64,000 nucleotides of DNA from J029 sp964482495 (GTDB lineage Bacteria > Planctomycetota > UBA1135): contig CAYZXS010000001.1 in assembly GCA_964482495.1 (NCBI GenBank), positions 124,001-188,000 on the forward strand, written 5' to 3'. Position 1 is the first letter of the stretch. Every line of letters starts with the position of its first letter. The notes below the pieces were generated by a model. It made no database searches, was not told where the DNA came from, and saw only the letters and a program-made list of their open reading frames with translations. This document shows, one piece after another, positions 8,910 through 16,633 of the stretch. Made by a program: the position numbers and the translations under genes.

Positions 8910-10391
8910 GTGCTGTCCCTCCTGATGCTGGCGGGTCTCCTGGTCGCCCAGGATCCGGTCCCGGCCGACCCCGCGCCGGAGGCTGAGGCCGCTCCGGTGG
9001 TCCTGGTCCGACTGGAGGGCGCCCTGGAGGAGTCCTGGGCCTCGATCCTGCGCCGCGCGGCCGAGAAGGCCTCGGCCACCGGCGCGTCGGGCGTGCTGCT
9101 CGAGTTGGACACCCCCGGCGGCGCCGTCGAGCTCATGAAGCGGCTCGGGGACCGGCTCGACGCCATGGGGCGGGACCGGCGCCTGGTCTGCTTGATCGAC
9201 CGCCAGGCCCTCTCCGCCGGCGCCTACCTGGCGATGTCCTGCGAGGAGATCTGGATGGTGCCGACCGCGACCATCGGCGCGGCGATGCCGATCTCGGTCG
9301 GCCCCGCCGGCCTGCCGCTGCAGCTGGACGAGGACGTCGAGGAGAAGATGCTGTCGGCGCTGCGGGCGGAGTTCCGCGGCTGGGCCGAGCAGCACGGACG
9401 CAACCCGGCGGTGGCCGAGGCCTTCGTCGACAACGAGGTGGAGCTGCAGCGGGTCTCGGTGCGCGGCGAGGTCCGGATCGTCAGCGGTGAGCAGTACGAC
9501 CAGCTGCTCCAGAACGGCGAGCAGCCGAGCTTCCTGGAGATGATCTGCGCCTCGGGCGAGCTGCTGGCCCTGACCAGCGAGGAGGCCCTCGAGCTCGGCT
9601 TCTGCGACGGCATCGCCGTCGACCGCGACGGCCTGCTCGACAGCCTGGGCTGGGCCGGGCTGGAGCTGGTCACGGTCGAGGCCAACTGGTCCGAGCGCCT
9701 GGTCAGCGGCCTCGGCAGCTGGTCCTGGCTGCTGATGCTGGCGGCCGCCTTCTTCATCGTCATCTCCTTCCAGATGCCCGGCCTCGGCGCCCCCGAGGCC
9801 GCCGCCGCCGTCTGCGTGACCTTGTTCCTGTTCCACGGCTACCTGGCCGGGCTGGCGGAGTGGACCGAGATCCTGCTGGTGGTCGGCGGCCTGGTCCTGA
9901 TCGCGGCCGAGATCTTCGTCCTCCCGGGCACCCTGGTGCTCGGCATCACCGGCGGCCTGATGCTGCTCGGCGGCCTGGTGCTGGCGATGCAGGAGTTCGT
10001 CATCCCCGAGGGCGCGATCGAGGTCGGGATGTTCCAGGACAACCTGCTGCGCCTGCTGCTGCTGATGCTGGTGGCGCCGATCGCGGGCATGTTCCTGGTC
10101 CGCCGCTTCGCCCGCACCCGGGTCGGCGCCTTCATGACCAACGAGCCCAGCGCCGACTTCGCCGGCTCGGTCGCCGGCAGCGCTGGCGGCGCCCCGCCCG
10201 CCGCGGTGGCCGACGGCGCCCGCGGCCGCTGCCTGACGCCGCTGCGGCCCTCCGGTCGGGTCGAGATCGACGGCGAACCCTACGACGCCCTCAGCCAGGG
10301 AGATTTCCTCTCCGCCGGCCAAGCGGTGCGCGTACTCGGGCGGCACGGCATCTCCCTGCTCGTCGCCCCGGACGAGGAGCCTCCCGCATGA
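8910..10391 (+). CDS. NfeD-family membrane protein with ClpP-like serine protease domain
   Basis: This is a 493-residue long-form NfeD. A signal peptide (residues 1-14) precedes a ClpP/crotonase-like protease domain. It has LELDTPGGAVELMKRL and the nucleophile motif RQALSAGAYLAM, with a candidate Lys in EEKMLSALRAEF, matching the Ser-Lys dyad of archaeal PH1510-type proteases. Four to five membrane segments follow (about 270-410) and then a soluble OB-like NfeD domain (about 440-490). The family is thought to cleave or manage membrane proteins together with the stomatin/flotillin partner encoded next. The start GTG 8910 is favoured by its -10 spacing and a fuller signal peptide. The stop overlaps the next ATG (ATGA). 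Confidence 0.9.
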   Translation: MLSLLMLAGLLVAQDPVPADPAPEAEAAPVVLVRLEGALEESWASILRRAAEKASATGASGVLLELDTPGGAVELMKRLGDRLDAMGRDRRLVCLIDRQALSAGAYLAMSCEEIWMVPTATIGAAMPISVGPAGLPLQLDEDVEEKMLSALRAEFRGWAEQHGRNPAVAEAFVDNEVELQRVSVRGEVRIVSGEQYDQLLQNGEQPSFLEMICASGELLALTSEEALELGFCDGIAVDRDGLLDSLGWAGLELVTVEANWSERLVSGLGSWSWLLMLAAAFFIVISFQMPGLGAPEAAAAVCVTLFLFHGYLAGLAEWTEILLVVGGLVLIAAEIFVLPGTLVLGITGGLMLLGGLVLAMQEFVIPEGAIEVGMFQDNLLRLLLLMLVAPIAGMFLVRRFARTRVGAFMTNEPSADFAGSVAGSAGGAPPAAVADGARGRCLTPLRPSGRVEIDGEPYDALSQGDFLSAGQAVRVLGRHGISLLVAPDEEPPA

Positions 10392-10879
10392 TCCTGCCCC
10401 TCACCCTGCTGTTCCTCGGCTTCGCCCTGGTCGCCGCTGAGGTCTTCTTCCCCTCGGCCGGGGTGCTGTCGCTGCTCGCCGGCTCCTCGCTGATCGCCTC
10501 GATCGTGCTCGGCTTCAGCGAGAACATGATGCTCGGCTGGACCTTGCTCGCGGTCACCCTGATCGGCCTGCCGCTGGTCGTGGTCTCGGCCTTCCGGTTG
10601 TTCCCGCGCACGCCCATGGGCCGGCGCATGATCCAGGGCGGCGCCACCTGGGACAAGGACGAGCGCGCCGCCGTCGAGCACGCCGCCGAGCGCTTCGTCG
10701 GCTGCCGCGGCACCGCCGCCAGCTCCCTCCGGCCCGCCGGCATCGTCGACTTCGGCGGCCAGCGCGTCGACGTCATCACCCGCGGCGAGCACATCGACGC
10801 CGGCACCCCGGTGCTGGCCCTGCGCTTCGAGGCCAACCGCCTGGTGGTCGAGACCGCCTCCGAAGAACCGTCCGCCTGA
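10388..10879 (+). CDS. Short NfeD-family membrane protein
   Basis: This 163-residue protein has two or three hydrophobic segments (1-25, 30-50, 55-75) and a C-terminal OB-fold-like NfeD domain. The domain shows GCRGTAASSLRPAGIVDFGG and later DVITRGEHIDAGTPV, the usual signature of that domain. It is translationally coupled to the longer NfeD protein (ATG at 10388 within ATGA) and followed after 23 bp by floA. Having long and short NfeD proteins in tandem before a flotillin gene suggests all three form one membrane-microdomain system. Confidence 0.87.
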   Translation: MILPLTLLFLGFALVAAEVFFPSAGVLSLLAGSSLIASIVLGFSENMMLGWTLLAVTLIGLPLVVVSAFRLFPRTPMGRRMIQGGATWDKDERAAVEHAAERFVGCRGTAASSLRPAGIVDFGGQRVDVITRGEHIDAGTPVLALRFEANRLVVETASEEPSA

Positions 10880-10902
10880 CCTCTCCCGTACCCGTCCTCA
10901 CC

Positions 10903-11973
10903 ATGCTGCCCTTCGCCCTGCTCCAAGCCACCGAGTCTTCCTGGTCGCCGTTCACCTGGGTCCTGATCGGCCTCGCCGGCATCGTCGTCTTCGTGCTGCT
11001 GGTGGTGGTACTGAAGTACCTCAACCTCTACATCCAGTCGCTCCTGACCAAGGCCGGCATCGGGCTCTTGGACATGATCGCCATGAACTTCCGCAAGGTG
11101 AACCCGGCCTTGCTGGTGCGGGCGCGGATCATGGCGGTGCAGGCGGGGCTCGAGGGCGTCGACCAGCGCAACCTCGAGGCCCACTACCTGGCGGGCGGCA
11201 ACGTCATCAACGTCATCCAGGCGCTGATCAGCTCCGACCGCGCCGGCTTGCCGCTGGACTTCAAGACCGCCACCGGCATCGACCTGGCCGGCCGGGACGT
11301 GCTCGACGCGGTCAAGACCTGCGTCAACCCGAAGGTGATCGACTGCCCCAACCCGGCCAGCGGCAAGACCGAGATCGCCGCGGTCGCGAAGGACGGCATC
11401 CAGGTGCTGGCGAAGGCCCGGATCACGGTGCGCACCAATATCGCCCGGCTGGTCGGCGGCGCCACCGAGGAGACGATCATCGCCCGGGTGGGTGAGGGCA
11501 TCGTCACCACCATCGGTTCGGCCGACACCCACAAGGCGGTGCTCGAGAACCCGGACATGATCTCCAAGACCGTGCTCGCGAAGGGCCTGGACGCCGGCAC
11601 CGCCTTCGAGATCGTCTCGATCGACATCGCCGACGTCGACATCGGCACCAACATCGGCGCCCGGCTGCAGGCCGACCAGGCCGAGGCCGACAAGCGGGTG
11701 GCGCAGGCCCTGGCCGAGAAGCGGCGGGCGATGGCGGTCGCGGCAGAGCAGGAGCAGCGCGCCGAGGTGACCGCCAACCGCGCCAAGGTGGTGCTGGCCG
11801 AGGCCGAGGTGCCGCTGGCCATGGCCGAGGCGCTGCGCAGCGGCAACCTCGGGGTCATGGACCTCTACCGCCTGCGCAACATCGAGTCCGACACCAAGAT
11901 GCGCGGCAGCATCGCCGGCGACGCGCCGCAGGACCCGGGCCAGGGAGGCGGCAAGCCCGACAAGCAGGGCTGA
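10903..11973 (+). CDS. floA: Flotillin-like protein FloA (UPF0365)
   Basis: FloA scaffolds functional membrane microdomains. The 356-residue protein has an N-terminal hydrophobic hairpin (about 17-45) and then the conserved FloA/YqfA core: IMAVQAGLEGV, HYLAGGNVINVIQALI, GIDLAGRDVLDAV, VRTNIARLVGGATEETIIARVGEG (read in two parts) and DIADVDIGTNIGA. A long Ala/Glu/Arg-rich helix (about 255-310) follows, typical of the flotillin coiled region, and ends in a Gly/Pro tail. The nfeD-floA pairing is conserved widely in bacteria and is reproduced here. The function is inferred from the Bacillus protein. Confidence 0.94.
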   Translation: MLPFALLQATESSWSPFTWVLIGLAGIVVFVLLVVVLKYLNLYIQSLLTKAGIGLLDMIAMNFRKVNPALLVRARIMAVQAGLEGVDQRNLEAHYLAGGNVINVIQALISSDRAGLPLDFKTATGIDLAGRDVLDAVKTCVNPKVIDCPNPASGKTEIAAVAKDGIQVLAKARITVRTNIARLVGGATEETIIARVGEGIVTTIGSADTHKAVLENPDMISKTVLAKGLDAGTAFEIVSIDIADVDIGTNIGARLQADQAEADKRVAQALAEKRRAMAVAAEQEQRAEVTANRAKVVLAEAEVPLAMAEALRSGNLGVMDLYRLRNIESDTKMRGSIAGDAPQDPGQGGGKPDKQG

Positions 11974-11985
11974 TCGCCCGGAGCC

Positions 11986-12558
11986 ATGGAATTCCTCGAC
12001 GTCCTGTTCCAGATCATGGTGGTGATCTTCGTCATCGGCAGCAGCGCTGCCGGGTGGTGGAAGAAGCGCCAGGAGCAGGGGCAACAGCGACAGGCCGGGC
12101 CGCCTCCGCCGGACCCGGGACCCGTGGAGCTCGACTTCGAGCTCGAGGAGGAGGAGGGGCCCGGCGAGCCCTTCGCCCCCTTCCTGGCGCCGCGGCCGGT
12201 GGCGCGCCAGTTGCCCCCGGTGCCGCCCGTCCCGGCTGTCCGCCCCGTCCCGGCGGCGCCGCCCGCCTCGGCGCGCACGGTCGGCGACCTGGAGTCCGCT
12301 CTGGAGCGGCGCGACTTCGGCACCGCCTCCTTCAGCCAGGAGCTCGACGACCGCTTCGACCGCGCCACCTTCGCCGACCTCGCCGATGAGCTCGACGACC
12401 GCCGGCTGGGCCAGCTGGAGGCCACCGCAGCCGCGGAGATCGACTACCACGTCGCTTGGCGGCCCTCCTCGTCCTGGCGTGAAGCCATGATCCTGCGCGA
12501 AGTGATGGCCGCGCCGCTGGCCTTGCGCGAAACCGGGCAGCCCGGCGTCCCCTCCTGA
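11986..12558 (+). CDS. Single-pass membrane protein of unknown function, floA-linked
   Basis: This 190-residue protein has one N-terminal membrane helix (about 5-23), a basic stop-transfer KKRQEQ and a Pro-rich linker (35-100). A C-terminal acidic helical part (about 100-175) includes ELDDRFDRATFADLADELDD. I recognise no domain. It starts 12 bp after floA and precedes the glutamate-cysteine ligase gene by 7 bp, so it is probably co-transcribed with the flotillin cluster and may be an accessory of it. That role is inference from position only. Confidence 0.72.
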   Translation: MEFLDVLFQIMVVIFVIGSSAAGWWKKRQEQGQQRQAGPPPPDPGPVELDFELEEEEGPGEPFAPFLAPRPVARQLPPVPPVPAVRPVPAAPPASARTVGDLESALERRDFGTASFSQELDDRFDRATFADLADELDDRRLGQLEATAAAEIDYHVAWRPSSSWREAMILREVMAAPLALRETGQPGVPS

Positions 12559-12565
12559 CCACGGC

Positions 12566-13894
12566 ATGAGCCACCTGCGCCACCCCGGCCGCCTGATGGA
12601 CGCCCTCTCCCGCGGGCACCGGCCGCCCTCGGACTTCAAGCTCGGGCTGGAGTACGAGATGTTCGTCACCCGGCTGGACGGCCGCGCGGTCCCTTACCGC
12701 GGCCCCGACGGCATGGCCGAGATCCTCGAGAGCCTCGCCCGCCGGACCGGGTGGCGGCGGCTGGAGGAGGACGGCGCTCTGCTCGGCCTGGCCGCCCAAG
12801 ACGGCCGCGGCATCACCCTCGAGCCCGGCGCCCAGATCGAGTTCAACAGCAGCCCGCGCGCGGCGGTGGCCGAGATCGAGGCCGAGCTGGACGAGATCGT
12901 GGGCCACTTCGAGGCCCTCTGCCACGAGTTCGGGGTCCGCTTCGTCGGCCTCGGCGCCCAGCCGGCGGACCCGCCCGACCGCATCGAGCGCATCCCCAAG
13001 GCCCGCTACGACGTGCTCGAGCCTTACCTGGCCCAGGCCGGCGACCTGGGCCTGTGGATGATGAAGGCCACCTGCGGCACGCAGGTCAACTTCGACCACG
13101 CCGACGCCGAGGACGCCGCCCGCAAGATGCGCACGGCCTTCTCCCTGGCGCCGATCCTGAGCGCCTTGTTCGCCAACTCCACCCTGCGCGCCGGCGAGGC
13201 CAGCGGCTTCGCCAGCTGGCGCGGCCACGTCTGGACGCGCACCGACGACCGCCGCTGCGGCATCCCGGCGTCGCTCGTGGCGGCCGACGCCAGCCTCCAG
13301 GACTACCTCGAATGGGTGCTGGACGTGCCGATGCTGTTCGTCGTCCGCGACGGCGTCGCCCAGGACGGCCGCGGCCGCAGCTTCCGGGAGTACTTCGAGG
13401 CCGGCGAAGCCAGCGAGGCCGACTGGGAGCTGCACCTCAGCACCGTCTTCCCCGAGGTCCGCTTCCGGCCCCAGCTCGAGATCCGCAGCACCGACACCGG
13501 CTGCCCCGACATGGCGCTGGCCCTGTGCGCCCTCGTCAAGGGCATCTTCTACGCCCCCGCGGCCCTCGAGGGCGCCTGGCAGCTGACCGCGGGCTGGAGC
13601 CACCATCAGCGCGTCTCCGCCTGGAAGGACGGCCACCACCGCGGCCTGGCGGCGCCGGTGGGGGACGGGCGCACCCTGCTCGACTACGCTCGCTGGCTGG
13701 TCGACTTGGTGGAGCTGCCTCCGGAGGAATTGGCCTACCTCAAGCCCTTGCAGCGCATCCTCGAGAAGGGGCTCTCCGAGGGTGAGGAGATGGCAGGGCT
13801 GGTGGAGGGCCGGTGGGGTGAGGACCCCTTGGCTCAGGTGGTCGAGGCCTCGTACTGCTTGCCACGGCAGACGGCGCCCTCCACCGAGCGCTGA
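12566..13894 (+). CDS. Glutamate-cysteine ligase, GCS2 family
   Basis: The 442-residue protein matches the ATP-dependent carboxylate-amine/thiol ligase family (GCS2, the plant and alphaproteobacterial type), which joins glutamate and cysteine as the first step of glutathione-like thiol synthesis. Visible landmarks are FKLGLEYEMFV (metal/ATP Glu), ITLEPGAQIEFNSSP, MMKATCGTQVNFDH and FANSTLRAGEASGFASWR, followed by HVWTRTDDRRCG. A glutathione synthase is not seen nearby, so the thiol product may be gamma-glutamylcysteine or glutathione. It is the last gene of the nfeD-floA run. Confidence 0.88.
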   Translation: MSHLRHPGRLMDALSRGHRPPSDFKLGLEYEMFVTRLDGRAVPYRGPDGMAEILESLARRTGWRRLEEDGALLGLAAQDGRGITLEPGAQIEFNSSPRAAVAEIEAELDEIVGHFEALCHEFGVRFVGLGAQPADPPDRIERIPKARYDVLEPYLAQAGDLGLWMMKATCGTQVNFDHADAEDAARKMRTAFSLAPILSALFANSTLRAGEASGFASWRGHVWTRTDDRRCGIPASLVAADASLQDYLEWVLDVPMLFVVRDGVAQDGRGRSFREYFEAGEASEADWELHLSTVFPEVRFRPQLEIRSTDTGCPDMALALCALVKGIFYAPAALEGAWQLTAGWSHHQRVSAWKDGHHRGLAAPVGDGRTLLDYARWLVDLVELPPEELAYLKPLQRILEKGLSEGEEMAGLVEGRWGEDPLAQVVEASYCLPRQTAPSTER

Positions 13895-13985
13895 CCGCGC
13901 GCGGGTGCCTCAGAGGGGCCCGCCCGCAAGGGGCTTCCCATCCCGGCCATTTTTTGGTTCAATCGAGTCACCCCCCTCCACCCGG

Positions 13986-14738
13986 ATGAAATCCCAGCCC
14001 CCTGAATCCGGGGTCCTCACCGTCCTCGTCGTTCTCCCCGCGCTTCCCACCGCGTCGGAGCTCGCCCCGGCTCCCTGGTTCCCCGGCCTGTGCCGCCAAC
14101 TCGACCGCCTGTTCGGCGGAGAGTTGAGGCTCAGCTTCCTGGCCCCAGCCTGCGTGGACGGCTCGGTTTCCTTGCACGGCTGGCCGGTGCACCGCTTCCG
14201 CCCTGGCCTGCGGCCGCTGGCAGCCGCCGAGACCGGGGCCGACCTCTTGGCCCGGCTCGCCAAGCCCCTGGGCCGCCCGGCTGCCGCCGCCTACTGGGCT
14301 TCCGGCACGCGAAAGGCAGCGGCCCTGGCTCGCGAGCAGCCCTTCGACCTGATCCATGCCCACTGGCCGAGCCTGACCGGGCTGATCGCGCGGGCCGCGG
14401 GCAGCGTCCGCGGCTGTCCCGTGGTCACCGCCAGCTCGACCGAGGAGATCGGCTGCGCCTTGCCCGACGCGGTGATGATGGCCCGGCTGGAGCGGGAGTG
14501 GGGGACCAGCGACTTGCTGCTCGGGCACGATCCGGCCGCCGTCGAGTCGGTCATGAAGCGCTCCGGGCGGCGCTCCGACCCGCTGCCCGAGCTGGAGTCG
14601 GGCAGGGAGGAACCGGAGCAAGTCCAGCGCTACGCCGACCTCCTGCTCGACGCCTGGGACCGGGCGGCGCTGCGCGGCGCGGTGCGCTCCCGGCCGGGTC
14701 GCCGCGACGACGGCTCCGAGCTGCGCAACCGCTTCTGA
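13986..14738 (+). CDS. Truncated glycosyltransferase-like (GT-B N-terminal) protein
   Basis: The 250-residue protein resembles the N-terminal donor-less half of family-4 glycosyltransferases. It begins with a beta strand VLTVLVVLPALP, has a basic surface patch and the motif FDLIHAHWPSLTGLIARA (about 120-137), where GT4 enzymes carry the DvvHaHw signature. The usual C-terminal nucleotide-sugar domain with its E-x7-E motif is absent. After about residue 160 the sequence is charged and unlike GT-B. The start is ATG 13986; a six-T run at 13950-13955 lies upstream. It may be a non-catalytic remnant or a partner protein. Low certainty on function. Confidence 0.6.
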   Translation: MKSQPPESGVLTVLVVLPALPTASELAPAPWFPGLCRQLDRLFGGELRLSFLAPACVDGSVSLHGWPVHRFRPGLRPLAAAETGADLLARLAKPLGRPAAAAYWASGTRKAAALAREQPFDLIHAHWPSLTGLIARAAGSVRGCPVVTASSTEEIGCALPDAVMMARLEREWGTSDLLLGHDPAAVESVMKRSGRRSDPLPELESGREEPEQVQRYADLLLDAWDRAALRGAVRSRPGRRDDGSELRNRF

Positions 14739-14754
14739 GCCCGTCGGCCCGGCC

Positions 14755-15906
14755 TCAGCGGCGCCGCTTCTTCTCCTTCTTGGGATAGGTCTCCACCACC
14801 CAGGCGCGCCAGGCGCGCTCGGCCTCGAGCAGCGTCAGCCCGAGCAGCTCCGGGTACATCTCCCGCGACGGGGTCCGCTTCTTGGCGCCGCGCAGCAGCC
14901 CGGCCAGGGCATCGGGCTTGGTGGCGACGATCCAGTCGTAGACCGACCAGGCCAGCGCCTGCTCCTCGGGGGTCATCGAACCGGTCTGCTCCTTGACCAG
15001 GTTCGGCAGCAGCAGCGTCTCCGACTTGCGCGTCAGCAGCTCGCGTAGCGCCGCCCGCCAGACGCCGCCGTTCCAGTCGGGCGGGATCACCGCCTCGTCG
15101 ATGCAGTAGTGCTGGACGAAGCCGTAGACCTGCTCCTCGTACCAGTGGGCGGCGCCGGAGTCGAACCAGCCGCCCTGCATGTCGCCGATCCAGACCTCGG
15201 TCCAGAGGTTCGAGAGCAGCATGTGCACGCCGTTGTGCACGCCCAGGCTGCGCAGCTGCGGCTCGATGCCTTGGAAGGCGTGGTCGTGGCAGTGGACGCT
15301 GAACAGCGGCTCGTGGCCGAGCATCTTGAAGTCGCCGGCCGAGCCGCTGCCGAGGAAGTGGCGCATGACCTTGAGGTGGTCTTCCATGTGCTCCCAGAAC
15401 CACAGTCGCATGCGGGTTCGGTAGCCCTTCTCGCCCGGCTGGTAGTGCTGGTCGATCCAGGCCGCCGCCTCCTCGGCGTCGCGGGCCAGTTCGTGCAGGA
15501 AGCGGTGGCCGTCGACCTTCTTCTTGCCGCGCTTGAGCTTGTCGGCGTCGGTCACGAAGACGAAGTGCGGGGTCTCGATGCGCACCAGCGGCCGCTCGAG
15601 GAACTTCTCGAGCGGGTCCTCCTTCGCCAGCCAGGCCGCGACTTCCTTGCGCCGCAGCTCCATGAGGCCGGTCTCGGGGCCGCCGTCGCAGCGCTTGCAG
15701 GGGACCAGCAGGGCGCCGCCGCAGTCCTCGCATCGGGCGGCGGCGGCGCAGAACTCGACGCGGCGCTCGAGGGCCAGCAGTTCCTCGTCGTGCTGCTTGC
15801 AGTCGACCACGCCGCGGTGGTCGCAGCGGCGGCAGCCCTTGAGCTCGGGTTCCTGGAGGTGGGACGCGGCGGCGGGGATCGCCAGGATGAGGGCGGCCAG
15901 CAGCAT
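14755..15906 (-). CDS. Secreted zinc-ribbon, gluzincin-like protein with degenerate active site
   Basis: This 383-residue exported protein has a short signal peptide (1-15). Two DnaJ-like Cys clusters follow: CRRCDHRGVVDC at about 25-36 and CEDCGGALLVPCKRC at about 59-73. The rest resembles a gluzincin-type metallopeptidase domain. The segment VHNGVHMLLSNLW (about 224-236) occupies the place of HEXXH but reads HNGVH, with Asn instead of the catalytic Glu. FDSGAAHWYEE (about 250-260) looks like the downstream glutamate motif. If aligned correctly it may bind zinc but not cleave peptides. It is divergent from lexA. Substrate unknown. Confidence 0.65.
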   Translation of the reverse strand: MLLAALILAIPAAASHLQEPELKGCRRCDHRGVVDCKQHDEELLALERRVEFCAAAARCEDCGGALLVPCKRCDGGPETGLMELRRKEVAAWLAKEDPLEKFLERPLVRIETPHFVFVTDADKLKRGKKKVDGHRFLHELARDAEEAAAWIDQHYQPGEKGYRTRMRLWFWEHMEDHLKVMRHFLGSGSAGDFKMLGHEPLFSVHCHDHAFQGIEPQLRSLGVHNGVHMLLSNLWTEVWIGDMQGGWFDSGAAHWYEEQVYGFVQHYCIDEAVIPPDWNGGVWRAALRELLTRKSETLLLPNLVKEQTGSMTPEEQALAWSVYDWIVATKPDALAGLLRGAKKRTPSREMYPELLGLTLLEAERAWRAWVVETYPKKEKKRRR

Positions 15907-15912
15907 GGCGCC

Positions 15913-15918
15913 ATCCTA
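15913..15918 (-). promoter_or_regulatory. -10 element (TAGGAT, 6 nt from ATG)
   Basis: TAGGAT on the minus strand ends 6 nt before the ATG at 15906 of the zinc-ribbon protein. It lies about 30 bp from the divergent lexA promoter. Confidence 0.5.
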
Positions 15919-15948
15919 GGCGCGGAAGGGCCGCTCTGGGAAAGGGGC

Positions 15949-15976
15949 TTGACGGCTATGATATTTATCATATACT
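15949..15976 (+). promoter_or_regulatory. lexA promoter, TTGACG-N16-TATACT
   Basis: The -35 TTGACG (15949-15954) and -10 TATACT (15971-15976) are near-consensus sigma-70 boxes with 16-bp spacing, the best promoter in the window. The -10 ends 6 nt before the lexA ATG, so transcription should start at or beside the A of the start codon, giving a leaderless mRNA. Confidence 0.82.
15957..15972. promoter_or_regulatory. Candidate LexA operator, perfect 16-bp palindrome
   Basis: TATGATA-TT-TATCATA is a perfect inverted repeat of two 7-bp arms. It fills the spacer of the lexA promoter and overlaps the first two bases of the -10 box. Bound repressor would block RNA polymerase. It differs from the E. 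coli CTG-N10-CAG box and the Bacillus-type box. Assignment to LexA rests on position and the rule that lexA is usually autorepressed. Confidence 0.65.
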
Positions 15977-15982
15977 GGCGCC

Positions 15983-16633
15983 ATGCCGACCCCGGAAAAG
16001 CTCAGCTCACGTCAGGAGGCCGCGCTGCGATCCCTGAGAGCCTTCCAAGCCCGGCACGGTTATCCGCCGACGCGGGCTGAGCTGGGGCGGCTGTTGGGCG
16101 TGAGCGCCCAGACCGCGGACTTCCACCTGCGCGCCCTGGAGCGCAAGGGCCTGATCCAAATCTCGCGCCAGGCGCGCGGCATCGAGCCGACCCCGGCGGG
16201 GGAGGCCCTGCTCGCCGCCGAGGGCGGTGACGAGTCCCGGGTCGATGCCCGGGCGGTGCCGATCGTCGGCCGCGTCGCCGCTGGCGCGCCGCTGACGGCG
16301 ATCCAGAACCTCGAGGGCGCCCTGCCGCTGCCCGAGGGTTCGGAGGCCGACTTCGCCCTGCGCGTCGAGGGCGACTCGATGATCGAGGCCGGCATCCTCG
16401 ACGGCGACCTGGTCCTGGTCGAGCAGAACGACTCGGCCAAGAAGGGCGACATCGTCGTCGCCCTGGTCGGCGAGGGCGAGGAGATGGAAGCCACCGTCAA
16501 GCGCTACCTGCCCGAGCGCGGACGCATCGTCTTGCGTCCGGCCAACGCGACCCTCTCGGACATCGTCGTGCGCCGGGGCGAGCCCTTCTCGCTCGCCGGC
16601 CGCGTCGTAGGAGTGCTCCGGCTGTGGAAATGA
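15983..16633 (+). CDS. lexA: SOS repressor LexA
   Basis: LexA represses DNA-damage genes and self-cleaves when RecA filaments form. The 216-residue protein has a winged-helix N-domain (residues 5-70, PTRAELGRLLGVSAQTADFH). Its S24 peptidase domain has the Ala100-Gly101 cleavage site in GRVAAGAP, the nucleophile Ser132 in EGDSMIEAG and the general base Lys173 in ATVKRYLP. All required residues are present. It heads an operon with a LexA-fold protein, dinB and dnaE2, overlapping the next gene by 10 nt. The recognition helix differs from E. coli LexA, in keeping with an unusual operator. Confidence 0.95.
   Translation: MPTPEKLSSRQEAALRSLRAFQARHGYPPTRAELGRLLGVSAQTADFHLRALERKGLIQISRQARGIEPTPAGEALLAAEGGDESRVDARAVPIVGRVAAGAPLTAIQNLEGALPLPEGSEADFALRVEGDSMIEAGILDGDLVLVEQNDSAKKGDIVVALVGEGEEMEATVKRYLPERGRIVLRPANATLSDIVVRRGEPFSLAGRVVGVLRLWK

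Noticed and set aside
13930..13955. Intrinsic terminator after the glutamate-cysteine ligase gene
   Set aside because: A six-T run is present but the preceding sequence pairs only in a 3-bp stem, too weak to call.
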